Below are positions 10,442 to 17,118 of a stretch of 64,000 nt of DNA, one piece after another. The translations under genes were made by a program, and so were the position numbers. The stretch lies in contig NZ_MSRR01000023.1 of assembly GCF_001956585.1 (NCBI RefSeq), positions 18,598-82,597 on the forward strand, read 5' to 3'. The notes under the pieces are model-generated. The model ran no database searches and had not been told where the DNA came from. It was given only the letters and a program-made list of their open reading frames with translations. The stretch comes from Actinomyces naeslundii. GTDB taxonomy: Bacteria; Actinomycetota; Actinomycetes; Actinomycetales; Actinomycetaceae. Every line of letters starts with the position of its first letter. Within the stretch, counting starts at the first letter, position 1.

Positions 10442-10470
10442 TTGACTGAATGACAAGGTCACTTTATAGT
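10442..10470 (+). promoter_or_regulatory. Strong promoter with embedded palindrome
   Basis: TTGACT (10442-10447) and TATAGT (10465-10470) are separated by exactly 17 bases, a near-consensus promoter for the membrane protein/XRE pair. The spacer holds TGACAAGGTCA (10451-10461), an inverted repeat that could be the operator of the XRE protein encoded downstream. Confidence 0.65.
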
Positions 10471-10548
10471 TCTGGTTGTGGCCACGGTTGACCCGGCTGA
10501 TGACTGGCAATCGATCCGCTTCATTGTCTCCATCGACGGAAGGCAGTC

Positions 10549-10938
10549 ATGACCATTGAGCGTAAGGCGGGTATCGTCTACTCCATCCGATTCGGCATCG
10601 GTGCTGTTCTCTACTCCGTCGGGGTTCTGGCCGGCCTGCGGTGGGCGCGATCCTTGGAAGACAACCCGTGGCGCTTCGCCGTCGTGCTGCTTCCCATGGT
10701 TGGCGTCGCCGTGTGCGCGTGGGCCATGATGAGATTGTCGCAGGAGCTGGACGAGATGCAGGCGCGCAAGATGCTGGATGCGCTCGTCATCTCTGCAGCA
10801 GGAACGGTGATCGTCTCGATGGCATACGGCTTCATGGAGGAGGTGGGGGCGCCCCATGCCAGTCTCATATGGGTCAGTGCTATATGGGCCTTCTTCTTCG
10901 GTGCCGGGATGCTGTGGTCTACCTGGCGGTACCGGTGA
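10549..10938 (+). CDS. Four-helix membrane protein of an XRE-linked pair
   Basis: 129 aa with about four membrane segments: IRFGIGAVLYSVGVLAGL, FAVVLLPMVGVAVCAWAMM, ALVISAAGTVIVSMAYGF and LIWVSAIWAFFFGAGML. A charged loop RLSQELDEMQARKM lies between the second and third. Such proteins often precede a short YozG/XRE-type regulator, and here the stop overlaps the regulator GTG by 4 bases. A role as a membrane partner or sensor is inferred from context only. Confidence 0.65.
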   Translation: MTIERKAGIVYSIRFGIGAVLYSVGVLAGLRWARSLEDNPWRFAVVLLPMVGVAVCAWAMMRLSQELDEMQARKMLDALVISAAGTVIVSMAYGFMEEVGAPHASLIWVSAIWAFFFGAGMLWSTWRYR

Positions 10939-11138
10939 GGAATGACCTCAAGGTGCTGCGCGCCCAGCGCAGCTGGACTCAGGCCCGGCTCGCCGAGGAG
11001 CTGGGTGTCTCCCGCCAGACTGTCAACGCCCTGGAGGCCGGGCGCTACGACCCCTCCCTGCCCCTGGCCTTCACCATCGCGCGCGTTTTCGGCCTGACCA
11101 TCGAGGAGATCTTCTTCCCCGATGATGAGTCCTCCTAG
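10935..11138 (+). CDS. XRE family transcriptional regulator
   Basis: A compact 67-aa protein that is almost entirely one HTH_3 domain (VRNDLKVLRAQRSWTQARLAEELGVSRQTVNALEAGRYDPSLPLAFTIARVFGLTIEEIFF). It belongs to the short YozG-like group. The GTG at 10935 overlaps the upstream stop (GTGA), so the two proteins are translationally coupled. It probably binds the palindrome in the promoter at 10442-10470. Confidence 0.9.
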   Translation: MRNDLKVLRAQRSWTQARLAEELGVSRQTVNALEAGRYDPSLPLAFTIARVFGLTIEEIFFPDDESS

Positions 11139-11139
11139 G

Positions 11140-11640
11140 ATGAGCACCGTGAGCCGCATCGTAGATATTCCGCCCCCGAGGCGAGGGCGTCGCGAGCTCG
11201 CCGAGGACACCGGGCTGCGCCTGGGTCTGCACATCAAGGCGGCGGAGCAGGCCATGATGGCCGCTAAGACGGAGGCCCTGAGGAGCTTCGGCCTCACGGT
11301 GGCCCAGTACGCCGCCATGCTCTCCCTGTACTACGTGCCCGAGCAGTCCTCGGCCCAGCTGGCCAGGGCCGCCGCGGTCACCCCGCAGACGATGGCCACC
11401 GTCATCGCCAAGCTGGAGCAGAAGCGACTCGTCACCCGACACCCCTCCTCCGACCACGCCAAGGTCCTCATCGCCTCACTGACGCCCGAGGGTGAGACCC
11501 TGTTGCTCCGTGCCGATGAAGCCGCGCGAGACATTGAGCAACGCATGGCCGAGGCCTTCACTGTCAAGGAGCGCGAGCAGCTCACCGAGATGCTCGGGCG
11601 GGTCACCGCCGTCCTGCGGGGCGATCTCAGGGCCGAGTAG
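11140..11640 (+). CDS. MarR family transcriptional regulator
   Basis: About 166 aa. The winged-helix core covers the middle (SAQLARAAAVTPQTMATVIAKLEQKRLVTRHPSSDHAKVLIASLTPEGE), flanked by helices for dimerisation (LRLGLHIKAAEQAMMAAKTEAL; the C-terminal VKEREQLTEMLGRV). It begins one base after the XRE stop, so it may be in the same operon; upstream in-frame starts at 11122 and 11125 would overlap it. Target genes are not evident; the oxidoreductase at 12044 with a palindrome in its promoter is a candidate. Confidence 0.85.
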   Translation: MSTVSRIVDIPPPRRGRRELAEDTGLRLGLHIKAAEQAMMAAKTEALRSFGLTVAQYAAMLSLYYVPEQSSAQLARAAAVTPQTMATVIAKLEQKRLVTRHPSSDHAKVLIASLTPEGETLLLRADEAARDIEQRMAEAFTVKEREQLTEMLGRVTAVLRGDLRAE

Positions 11641-11793
11641 CGGCCAGCAGGTAGCGGGATCCTCGGCCCCGGATCCGTAACGATCATGCGAGTGAGGCGG
11701 GGCATCACATCTTCTCAACCTTTGGATGTGTTGCTGCGTCTGGGCTGCGGATGGGGTTGGCAACGCCGGGTTCTCGGGGAAATTGGCACGGTG

Positions 11794-11915
11794 ATGTCCA
11801 AATCGGTGACAAAGGACCGAAGGTCTCCAGGCCGTATGAACGAGAACCTTGGAATCATGCGGTTTCACTCCGTCTCGACGGCGACGATCCACGCCTTTGT
11901 CACCGATTTGGACAT
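11794..11915. repeat. MITE-like element with 22-bp terminal inverted repeats
   Basis: The 22 bases at 11794-11815 (beginning ATGTCCAAATCGGTGAC) are the exact reverse complement of 11894-11915, enclosing 78 bases. No transposase is encoded and no target duplication is seen. Either a remnant of a small insertion element or a long RNA hairpin. Confidence 0.5.
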
Positions 11916-11992
11916 TCCTGGTCCTGTTATGGCTCCTGATGGTGCTCACCTGGTTGCTGGCAGCCGTCGATCGGTGGGCCGCCCCTTGTCTA

Positions 11993-12010
11993 GTATAAGA
12001 TATCTGATAC
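11993..12010. promoter_or_regulatory. Palindromic operator candidate
   Basis: GTATAAGATATCTGATAC is an 18-bp palindrome with a single mismatched pair, about 33 bases before the oxidoreductase ATG. A further CTGATAC half-site follows at 12022-12028. GTAT...ATAC repeats are common for HxlR and MarR regulators. Confidence 0.4.
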
Positions 12011-12043
12011 GGTGTTGACGACTGATACAGAAAGGTGTTGCAC

Positions 12044-13015
12044 ATGAAGGCCATGCAGATCGTCAGCTTCGACGGCCCCGCGTCCGGACTGCGCTACCAG
12101 GACGCCCCCACTCCCGAGCCCGGGCCGGGCCAGATCGCGGTGGATGTGGACCATGCCGGCGTCGGCTACGTCGAGGCACTCTTCGCCGAGGGCTTCGTGC
12201 CCATCGACCTGCCCTGGACCCCCGGGTTGGAGATGAGCGGCCGTGTTCGCGCCCTCGGCGACGGGGTGGATGGCTACCGGGTCGGGGACGCCGTTGTCGC
12301 TCTGACCATTACCGGGGGTGGTGGCTACGGGCAGGTCGCCGTGGCTCCCGCGGAGCTCGTGACGCCTCTGCCTGCGGGCTTGGACCCGGTCCTGGCCGCG
12401 GCAGTTCCGGCCAACTCGACGACGGCGCTCGTCGCCCTGGAGGAGATCGCCCACCTGCGTCGTGGTGAGAGCGTGCTGGTCCATGCCGCCGCCGGCGGCC
12501 TCGGTTCGCAGATGGGTCAGGTGGCCCGGCTGCTCGGAGCGAGTCGCATCGTCGGCATCACCCGCAGCGAGGCCAAGCGCCAGGAGATCCTGGACCTGGG
12601 CTATGACGAGGCCTGGCTGACCGAGGACCTCGCCGACGCCGAACCCGCCCAGTTCGACGTCATCGCCGACCCGGTGGCCGGCCCGGCCAGACTGCGCAGC
12701 CTCGACCTGCTGCGCACGGGAGGACGGCTCCTGGCGTTGGGAGACGCCTCCCAGGCGGAAGATCAGCAGGTGAGCACCACGTCGCTGTGGCTGCGGGGCA
12801 TCGGTGTCATCGGCTTCAACCTCGGGGCGTTCAGCCGGGTAGACCCCGCGCTCGTCGGACGCCACCTGAGGCGTGCGGTGGAGCTCGTGGCCTCCGGAGA
12901 GCTCAGCGTCCACGTCACCGACCAGGTTCCGATCCAGGACGCCGCGCAGGCCGTCGCCGCCGTCCGCTCAGGCTCCACCACCGGCAAGATCGTCCTGGCC
13001 CACGTTCAGGACTGA
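12044..13015 (+). CDS. Zinc-binding-dehydrogenase family NADPH:quinone oxidoreductase-like protein
   Basis: 323 aa, medium-chain dehydrogenase/reductase fold. It has an N-terminal GroES-like domain (PGPGQIAVDVDHAGVGYVEALF) and a Rossmann domain with a VHAAAGGLGSQMGQVARLLGA nucleotide-binding turn, the hallmark of the quinone reductase/crotonase-like branch. The catalytic zinc ligands of alcohol dehydrogenases are absent, as expected for QOR. The ATG at 12044 follows AAAGG; a TTG 9 bases upstream is less likely. A 20-base copy of its 3' end reappears 1.45 kb downstream. Confidence 0.85.
   Translation: MKAMQIVSFDGPASGLRYQDAPTPEPGPGQIAVDVDHAGVGYVEALFAEGFVPIDLPWTPGLEMSGRVRALGDGVDGYRVGDAVVALTITGGGGYGQVAVAPAELVTPLPAGLDPVLAAAVPANSTTALVALEEIAHLRRGESVLVHAAAGGLGSQMGQVARLLGASRIVGITRSEAKRQEILDLGYDEAWLTEDLADAEPAQFDVIADPVAGPARLRSLDLLRTGGRLLALGDASQAEDQQVSTTSLWLRGIGVIGFNLGAFSRVDPALVGRHLRRAVELVASGELSVHVTDQVPIQDAAQAVAAVRSGSTTGKIVLAHVQD
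12985..13004 (+). repeat. 20-bp direct repeat, copy 1 (end of oxidoreductase gene)
   Basis: The 20 bases encoding KIVLAH near the oxidoreductase C-terminus recur identically at 14434-14453. Confidence 0.75.
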
Positions 13016-13069
13016 CGGCCCCCAAGTCCGCAAGAATCGTCGGTGAGCTCCGGGAGCCATGCGAGCATC

Positions 13070-13528
13070 ATGGTGCGCATGAGAGAAACGATCGACTCCT
13101 TCGACGTCGTCGGACTGCCTCTTCGGACATCGAACCGAGAGGCGGCCCGCACCATTCCTCCTCACTGGCGGGCCGCTGCCGACGCCGGGCTCCTCGCACC
13201 CGAGAAGCCCGGCGTTGGCCCCGGCATCTACGCGGTCTATACCGACTACGAGACTCCCGGCGACGATGTCGACGGCGTCTACACCCTCGTCATCGGCAGG
13301 CGCATCGAGGCCGGAGGTTCGGTTCCCCCTGGACAGGTGACCGTGACGATCCCGAACTCCCTTCGCGAGATCGTCACGGTGGCCGACGCCCGTCCCGAGA
13401 GTGTCTACCAGGCGTGGGTGGGCGTCTGGGAACGTGCCGATCTGGCCCGTGACTACCGCGCCGACTACGAGTACTACGGGCCGGACGGCTCGACCCGCCT
13501 GTCCATCGGGGTTCTTTCGGACGTATGA
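13070..13528 (+). CDS. GyrI-like/effector-binding domain protein
   Basis: About 152 aa resembling the GyrI-like small-molecule binding domain (AraC_E_bind): VGLPLRTSNREAARTIPPHWRAA, GIYAVYTDYETPGDDVDGVYTLVIGRRIEA and the terminal YEYYGPDGSTRLSIGVLSDV typical of the fold. The AraC regulator follows with an ATGA overlap and itself carries a second GyrI-like domain, so the pair probably senses related ligands. The start is uncertain: ATG 13070, ATG 13079 or GTG 13043, none with a strong ribosome site. Confidence 0.75.
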   Translation: MVRMRETIDSFDVVGLPLRTSNREAARTIPPHWRAAADAGLLAPEKPGVGPGIYAVYTDYETPGDDVDGVYTLVIGRRIEAGGSVPPGQVTVTIPNSLREIVTVADARPESVYQAWVGVWERADLARDYRADYEYYGPDGSTRLSIGVLSDV

Positions 13529-14373
13529 GGGCCGAGCAGTACCAGCGCCAGCTCGACGCCGTCACTGACTACATCTACGCCCATCTCGACGACGACCTCA
13601 GCCTGGAGACTCTCGCGCACGTCTCCGGGTTCTCCCGCTATCACTGGCACCGCATCTACCGGGCGGTGCGCGGGGAGACCGCCGCTCAGACCGTACGCCG
13701 TCTCCGCCTGGAGCGAGCGGCCGCCATGCTCACTGAGACCTCGTGGCCGGTAGAGCGGATCGCCTGGAAAGCCGGGTTCACCGGCACCGAGGTGTTCAGC
13801 CGAGCCTTTCTCCGCTCCTATGGGACGACTCCCAGCCGATTCCGCAACGACGGACGCGCGGCGTCAAGCGGCTCATCGATGATGAGTTGTGGTTCGGGAT
13901 TGACGTCGCCGGTGAGAGAGGCACCGGGATGGCCGGTGCGCGTGGAGGCGCGCTGCGGCTATCGACTTGCCGTATCCGAGCACCGTGGTTCCTATATGGA
14001 TATCGGCCGGGCATTCAGCCGAGTCAGAGACCGTGTGGGCTCTGGGAGTCTGATGGTTGCCATCTATGAGGACGATCCCGACGCCGTTCCCCCGGCTGAT
14101 CTGCGCTCGGCGGCTGGAACCGTCGTCGACCCCGGCACGAGGATTCCCCACGACCTTGCAGAGAGATTGGTGCCGGCCGGCCGGTACGCGATCATGCGCT
14201 ACGTCGGCCCCTACTCCTCGATGCATGTCGCCTACCTGTGGCTCTACGGTCAGTGGCTGCCGAGCTCGGGTGAGGAGCCGCGAGACCATCCGGTCATCGA
14301 GGAGTACCTCACCGACCCGGCGACTACCCCGCCTGTCCACGCTGTCACCGATATCCTCCTGCCGCTCCTGTGA
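13525..14373 (+). CDS. AraC family regulator with GyrI-like effector domain
   Basis: 282 aa. The N-terminal two-HTH AraC domain covers residues 1-105 (LDAVTDYIYAHLDDDLSLETLAHVSG... then PVERIAWKAGFTGTEVFSRAF and the YGTTPSRFR ending). A GyrI-like effector-binding domain fills the C-terminal half from about residue 130 (VRVEARCGYRLAVSEHRGSYMDI). This is the Rob/SoxS-like arrangement. It is translationally coupled to the preceding GyrI-like gene. Response to a multidrug-type ligand is inferred. Confidence 0.88.
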   Translation: MRAEQYQRQLDAVTDYIYAHLDDDLSLETLAHVSGFSRYHWHRIYRAVRGETAAQTVRRLRLERAAAMLTETSWPVERIAWKAGFTGTEVFSRAFLRSYGTTPSRFRNDGRAASSGSSMMSCGSGLTSPVREAPGWPVRVEARCGYRLAVSEHRGSYMDIGRAFSRVRDRVGSGSLMVAIYEDDPDAVPPADLRSAAGTVVDPGTRIPHDLAERLVPAGRYAIMRYVGPYSSMHVAYLWLYGQWLPSSGEEPRDHPVIEEYLTDPATTPPVHAVTDILLPLL

Positions 14374-14399
14374 GGCATCCGCACCAAGGGGGCACGCAG

Positions 14400-14433
14400 A
14401 TGGGCGGCAGACACCTCGGTGTCTGCTGCCCAT
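14400..14433. terminator. Terminator hairpin after araC-type gene
   Basis: A 16-bp stem with one G-U pair (ATGGGCGGCAGACACC at 14400-14415, complement 14418-14433) and a 2-base tip, between the convergent AraC and ABC permease genes. Confidence 0.6.
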
Positions 14434-14453
14434 CAAGATCGTCCTGGCCCACG
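14434..14453 (+). repeat. 20-bp direct repeat, copy 2
   Basis: Identical to 12985-13004; lies immediately after the terminator hairpin following the AraC gene. Confidence 0.75.
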
Positions 14454-14464
14454 AGTCCCGCTAG
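14434..14464 (+). pseudogene. Possible 3' remnant of a second oxidoreductase gene
   Basis: Reads KIVLAHESR then TAG. The first 20 bases are identical to the end of the intact oxidoreductase gene (12985-13004), and the stop lies close to the same place. It looks like the tail of a duplicated or replaced gene copy left after the GyrI-like/AraC pair was inserted. The match is short, so this is tentative. Confidence 0.4.
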
Positions 14465-15249
14465 GCGTCCCGTCGGAGCGTCTGTCGTCCGGCGATGAGG
14501 ACGCTTCCGACGGCGCACAGTCCGGTGACGACCAGGGCCGCAATCACAGGCATCGCGTGCAGCCCCGTCGGTAGGAGCAGCGCAGTGGGAACCCAACGGG
14601 ACGTTCCCGGTACCTGGTTCATCACCGGCAGGACGAGGACCAGGAGCGTGGTCAGGGCGATCGCCGTCGTCGTCCGACGCAGGCTTGCTGCGATCAGGTG
14701 GCCGATACTCATCGCCATGACGATGTAGAGTCCGCAGGCCATCCATGTCCTGATCACCATTCCGGCAGGTGGACGTCCGATCGCACTGGCAGTTACAACG
14801 ACGGCGAGCAGCAGGCCGCACGAGTACGTTGCCAGCGCGATGAGCCAGTCGATGATGAGGCGTGGGAGCAGGACGGTGCTCAACCGGTGTACCCGGGTCC
14901 GGTAGAAGATCGAGGATCCAGGGCGCGTGTCCCAACCGATCGAGGTGATCGCCACCGCGACCGTCACGATGAGACCCAGCTGCATGGCGGATTGGTTGAA
15001 CAGGGAGATGGCATCGGCCGGTGTGGCCTGGGAGGCCGAGATCGCCAGCTGATCGGTGCTCGCAGCAGCACCGAGGATCTCAGGCATGTAGATCGAGAGT
15101 ACCGGGCTGGACAGGCCGAAGAAGGCGAAGGCCACGAGCACCCCGAGTCCGAGTCCGGAACGTGTGAGCCGGCGCAGCTCGACTTTGAGAGAGCTCGTGA
15201 TGGAGGCTCTGGTGAGGTAGGCCGCGGCCGGCCGAAGCGGGGTAGACAT
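14461..15249 (-). CDS. ABC transporter permease
   Basis: 262 aa with about six membrane helices (GLGVLVAFAFFGLSSPVLSIY, QLGLIVTVAVAITSIGW, LLLAVVVTASAIG, YIVMAMSIGHLIAASL, TTLLVLVLPVMNQVP, AALVVTGLCAVGSVLIAG). It is an ABC-2-type exporter permease partnered with the ATPase immediately upstream; the genes share one base (TGATG). It is the last gene of the HTH/PLDc_N/ATPase/permease operon on this strand. Substrate is unknown. Confidence 0.8.
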   Translation of the reverse strand: MSTPLRPAAAYLTRASITSSLKVELRRLTRSGLGLGVLVAFAFFGLSSPVLSIYMPEILGAAASTDQLAISASQATPADAISLFNQSAMQLGLIVTVAVAITSIGWDTRPGSSIFYRTRVHRLSTVLLPRLIIDWLIALATYSCGLLLAVVVTASAIGRPPAGMVIRTWMACGLYIVMAMSIGHLIAASLRRTTTAIALTTLLVLVLPVMNQVPGTSRWVPTALLLPTGLHAMPVIAALVVTGLCAVGSVLIAGRQTLRRDA

Positions 15250-16163
15250 CAGAACTCCTGTCCGGTGACGAGGTGGGCGAAGGACGCGTCGAGGTCACGG
15301 CCCGTCAGCGTCACCTCGAGCATGGGGACATCCACCTGCTCCATGACCTGGGGAAGCAGAGCCGTCCCCATCTCGAGGCTCGGAAACCGGACCAGGCACG
15401 TCGTCCTGGTTGGTGTGGTGAAGGAACCAGTGGGAAACGCGCGATGCAGTCTTGCCGTCAGACGTGCCTGCTCACCGGGCTCATAGGAGTGAAGGAACCT
15501 GAGGGTCCAGGCGGGCTCACGACCCGAGGTGAGGAGGTCCGCCGTCGTGCCCTGGGAGATGACGCGCCCCTCGCTGATGACGACGACGTGGTCGGCCAGC
15601 TGCTCGACCTCGCTGAGCAGGTGGCTGGACAGGAGAATGCATCGATACCGCTTCTGCTCCTGGATGAGGCGGCGCACGTCGGCGCGGCCGACAGGATCCA
15701 GGGCGCTGTTGGGTTCGTCCAGGATCAGTAGACCCGGGTCCAGAACGAGTGCCGCCGCGATCCCCAGGCGCTGCAGCATCCCTCTCGAGAAGTCGGCGAC
15801 CCGCCGCTTGGCCACACGGGTCAGCCCGCACTGATCCAGCGCCTCGGAGACGCCGATGTCGCCGGAGGCGTCCGATAGTGCCAAGGAGGTCTCCACGATC
15901 TCGGTTGCCGTCAACCACGACTCGAACTGAGGAACATCCGGGCAGTAGGCCACCGTTCTGCCGGTGGAGACCTCGACGTCGCCCTCATCAGCCGGGCACA
16001 GGCCCGTGATCGCGCTGAACAGAACCGTCTTGCCGGCGCCGTTCGGCCCGATCACGGCCGTCACCGACCGGTCCTGTGCCGATAGGCAGATGTCATGGAT
16101 ACCGGCGCCGTTGGTGAAGACCCGACTCAGGTGGCTGACGTGAAGGGCGATGCCGGGTGTCAT
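15249..16163 (-). CDS. ABC transporter ATP-binding protein
   Basis: 304 aa. Walker A is GPNGAGKT near residue 40, the signature is FSRGMLQRLGIAAALV, Walker B is LLILDEPNSALDP, and an H-loop occurs in LLSSHLLSEV. The C-terminal 90 residues form the accessory domain typical of ABC-2 exporters. The ATG at 16163 is chosen because it overlaps the stop of the preceding small gene by one base (TGATG), while the frame upstream of it lies inside that gene. It works with the permease encoded next. Confidence 0.9.
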   Translation of the reverse strand: MTPGIALHVSHLSRVFTNGAGIHDICLSAQDRSVTAVIGPNGAGKTVLFSAITGLCPADEGDVEVSTGRTVAYCPDVPQFESWLTATEIVETSLALSDASGDIGVSEALDQCGLTRVAKRRVADFSRGMLQRLGIAAALVLDPGLLILDEPNSALDPVGRADVRRLIQEQKRYRCILLSSHLLSEVEQLADHVVVISEGRVISQGTTADLLTSGREPAWTLRFLHSYEPGEQARLTARLHRAFPTGSFTTPTRTTCLVRFPSLEMGTALLPQVMEQVDVPMLEVTLTGRDLDASFAHLVTGQEF

Positions 16164-16384
16164 CACAGGTCTCCGTCGCTCAGTGTTGTTCCCCTGCCCC
16201 GACCCAGAGCCAGGTAGGCGACCGCTCCGAGGGGGATGACGAGCACCACGATGAGAGCCCAGGCCGCCTTGGGCAGGTTCTCCACGCGGGGGCGCCTGAC
16301 GATATCGATCAGGCACGCCACGATCACGATCGTGACCAGGACGATGAGGGGGATCCAGACAGCCGGATGATCAGCAGTATTCAT
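16163..16384 (-). CDS. PLDc_N domain small membrane protein
   Basis: 73 aa with two membrane helices: WIPLIVLVTIVIVACLIDIV and AWALIVVLVIPLGAVAYLALGRGR. The pattern of two helices joined by a basic loop with a terminal GRG matches the phospholipase-D nuclease N-terminal domain (PLDc_N), which is found alone in many small proteins. It sits between the regulator and the ABC ATPase and shares a base with the ATPase start. It may stabilise or modulate the exporter. Confidence 0.75.
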   Translation of the reverse strand: MNTADHPAVWIPLIVLVTIVIVACLIDIVRRPRVENLPKAAWALIVVLVIPLGAVAYLALGRGRGTTLSDGDL

Positions 16385-16436
16385 CGCGACAGCTCGCTTT
16401 CTCGGTGAGGATGAGTGGGGAGGGTGTCGGTGGCGG

Positions 16437-16985
16437 TCAGGCGTCCTGCTCGCCGTCGGGCCGTGGGATCAGGACGGTGGTCAGCGTCCGACGCCGCCGA
16501 TCGTCTCCGGGCTGATTCCCCATCAGGTCCTGCAGAGCCCGGGAGACGGTGTTGAGAAAAGCATCGATCTCCGCCTGAGTTGCCCAGAAGCTGGCCTGGG
16601 TGAAGTTCACCCGGTCCTCGGTGAGATCGGGGTGATCGCCATCGCGGATGTATGCGGCGAAGTCGCCGATGAGTCCGGTGGTGAAGACCGTGAACACCGT
16701 CATGAGCTCCTCGCGGCTCAAGGATTCGAGGTCCCCCGGGGTCGGGTTGGCCATTCCGGGGGTGACTCGATAGGTCTTCTCGCTGGCCCCCCGGACCTGT
16801 TGCTCCTGGGCCACCTCGATGAGTCCGTGTGAGGCGAGGTGGTTGACGTGGCGATAGAGCGTCGCGATGGGGACGTCGACAAGGCGTGCATGAAGCTGAT
16901 GAGGTGTGAGGTCGCCGTCGGCGAGCAGAGTCTGGACGATGCGCAGACGAACCGGGTGCAGCAGTGCGGAGGAGGCCATGCCCAA
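16437..16985 (-). CDS. Winged-helix regulator of the ABC exporter operon
   Basis: 182 aa. An ArsR/HTH_20-type winged helix occupies the first 80 residues (LLHPVRLRIVQTLLADGDLTPHQLHARLVDVPIATLYRHVNHLASHGLIEVAQEQ), followed by a helical C-terminal region. It is the first gene of the operon with the PLDc_N protein and the ABC exporter. A 16-bp palindrome lies 6 bases upstream of its start, so autoregulation is likely, and the transcript may be nearly leaderless since no ribosome site is visible. Confidence 0.8.
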   Translation of the reverse strand: MGMASSALLHPVRLRIVQTLLADGDLTPHQLHARLVDVPIATLYRHVNHLASHGLIEVAQEQQVRGASEKTYRVTPGMANPTPGDLESLSREELMTVFTVFTTGLIGDFAAYIRDGDHPDLTEDRVNFTQASFWATQAEIDAFLNTVSRALQDLMGNQPGDDRRRRTLTTVLIPRPDGEQDA

Positions 16986-16991
16986 ACAGTA

Positions 16992-17007
16992 TCAGTATCG
17001 ATATTGA
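16992..17007. promoter_or_regulatory. Probable operator of the exporter operon
   Basis: TCAGTATCGATATTGA is a palindrome with one mismatched pair around TATCGATA, immediately upstream of the regulator start. It would overlap the promoter. Confidence 0.5.
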
Positions 17008-17030
17008 AAACAAAACAGATGGAGGTGGAA

Positions 17031-17078
17031 ACGTCTGACGGGCTGCCGATGCCGAAGCATCAACAGCCCGTCAGACGT
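17031..17078 (-). terminator. Strong terminator with UUCG-capped tip
   Basis: Perfect 15-bp stem (17031-17045 with 17064-17078). On the minus strand the loop contains a second stem GATGC-TTCG-GCATC closed by a UUCG tetraloop, and TTTCC follows. It terminates the surface protein transcript. Confidence 0.8.
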
Positions 17079-17118
17079 GCTTGACCGCTGGGAGGATCGC
17101 TCCCTCGTTGGTCTCTTG

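Larger units (their letters stand above)
11641..12043. other. Intergenic region with inverted-repeat element
   Basis: 403 bases with no convincing gene. It holds a GGATCC-flanked short repeat at the left, the 22-bp inverted-repeat element (11794-11915), and near the right end a palindrome and promoter-like TTGACG before the oxidoreductase. Short open frames here show no recognisable domain. Confidence 0.5.

Noticed and set aside
11686..12018. 110-codon frame across the inverted-repeat element
   Set aside because: It spans the palindromic element, lacks a ribosome site and codes for nothing recognisable.
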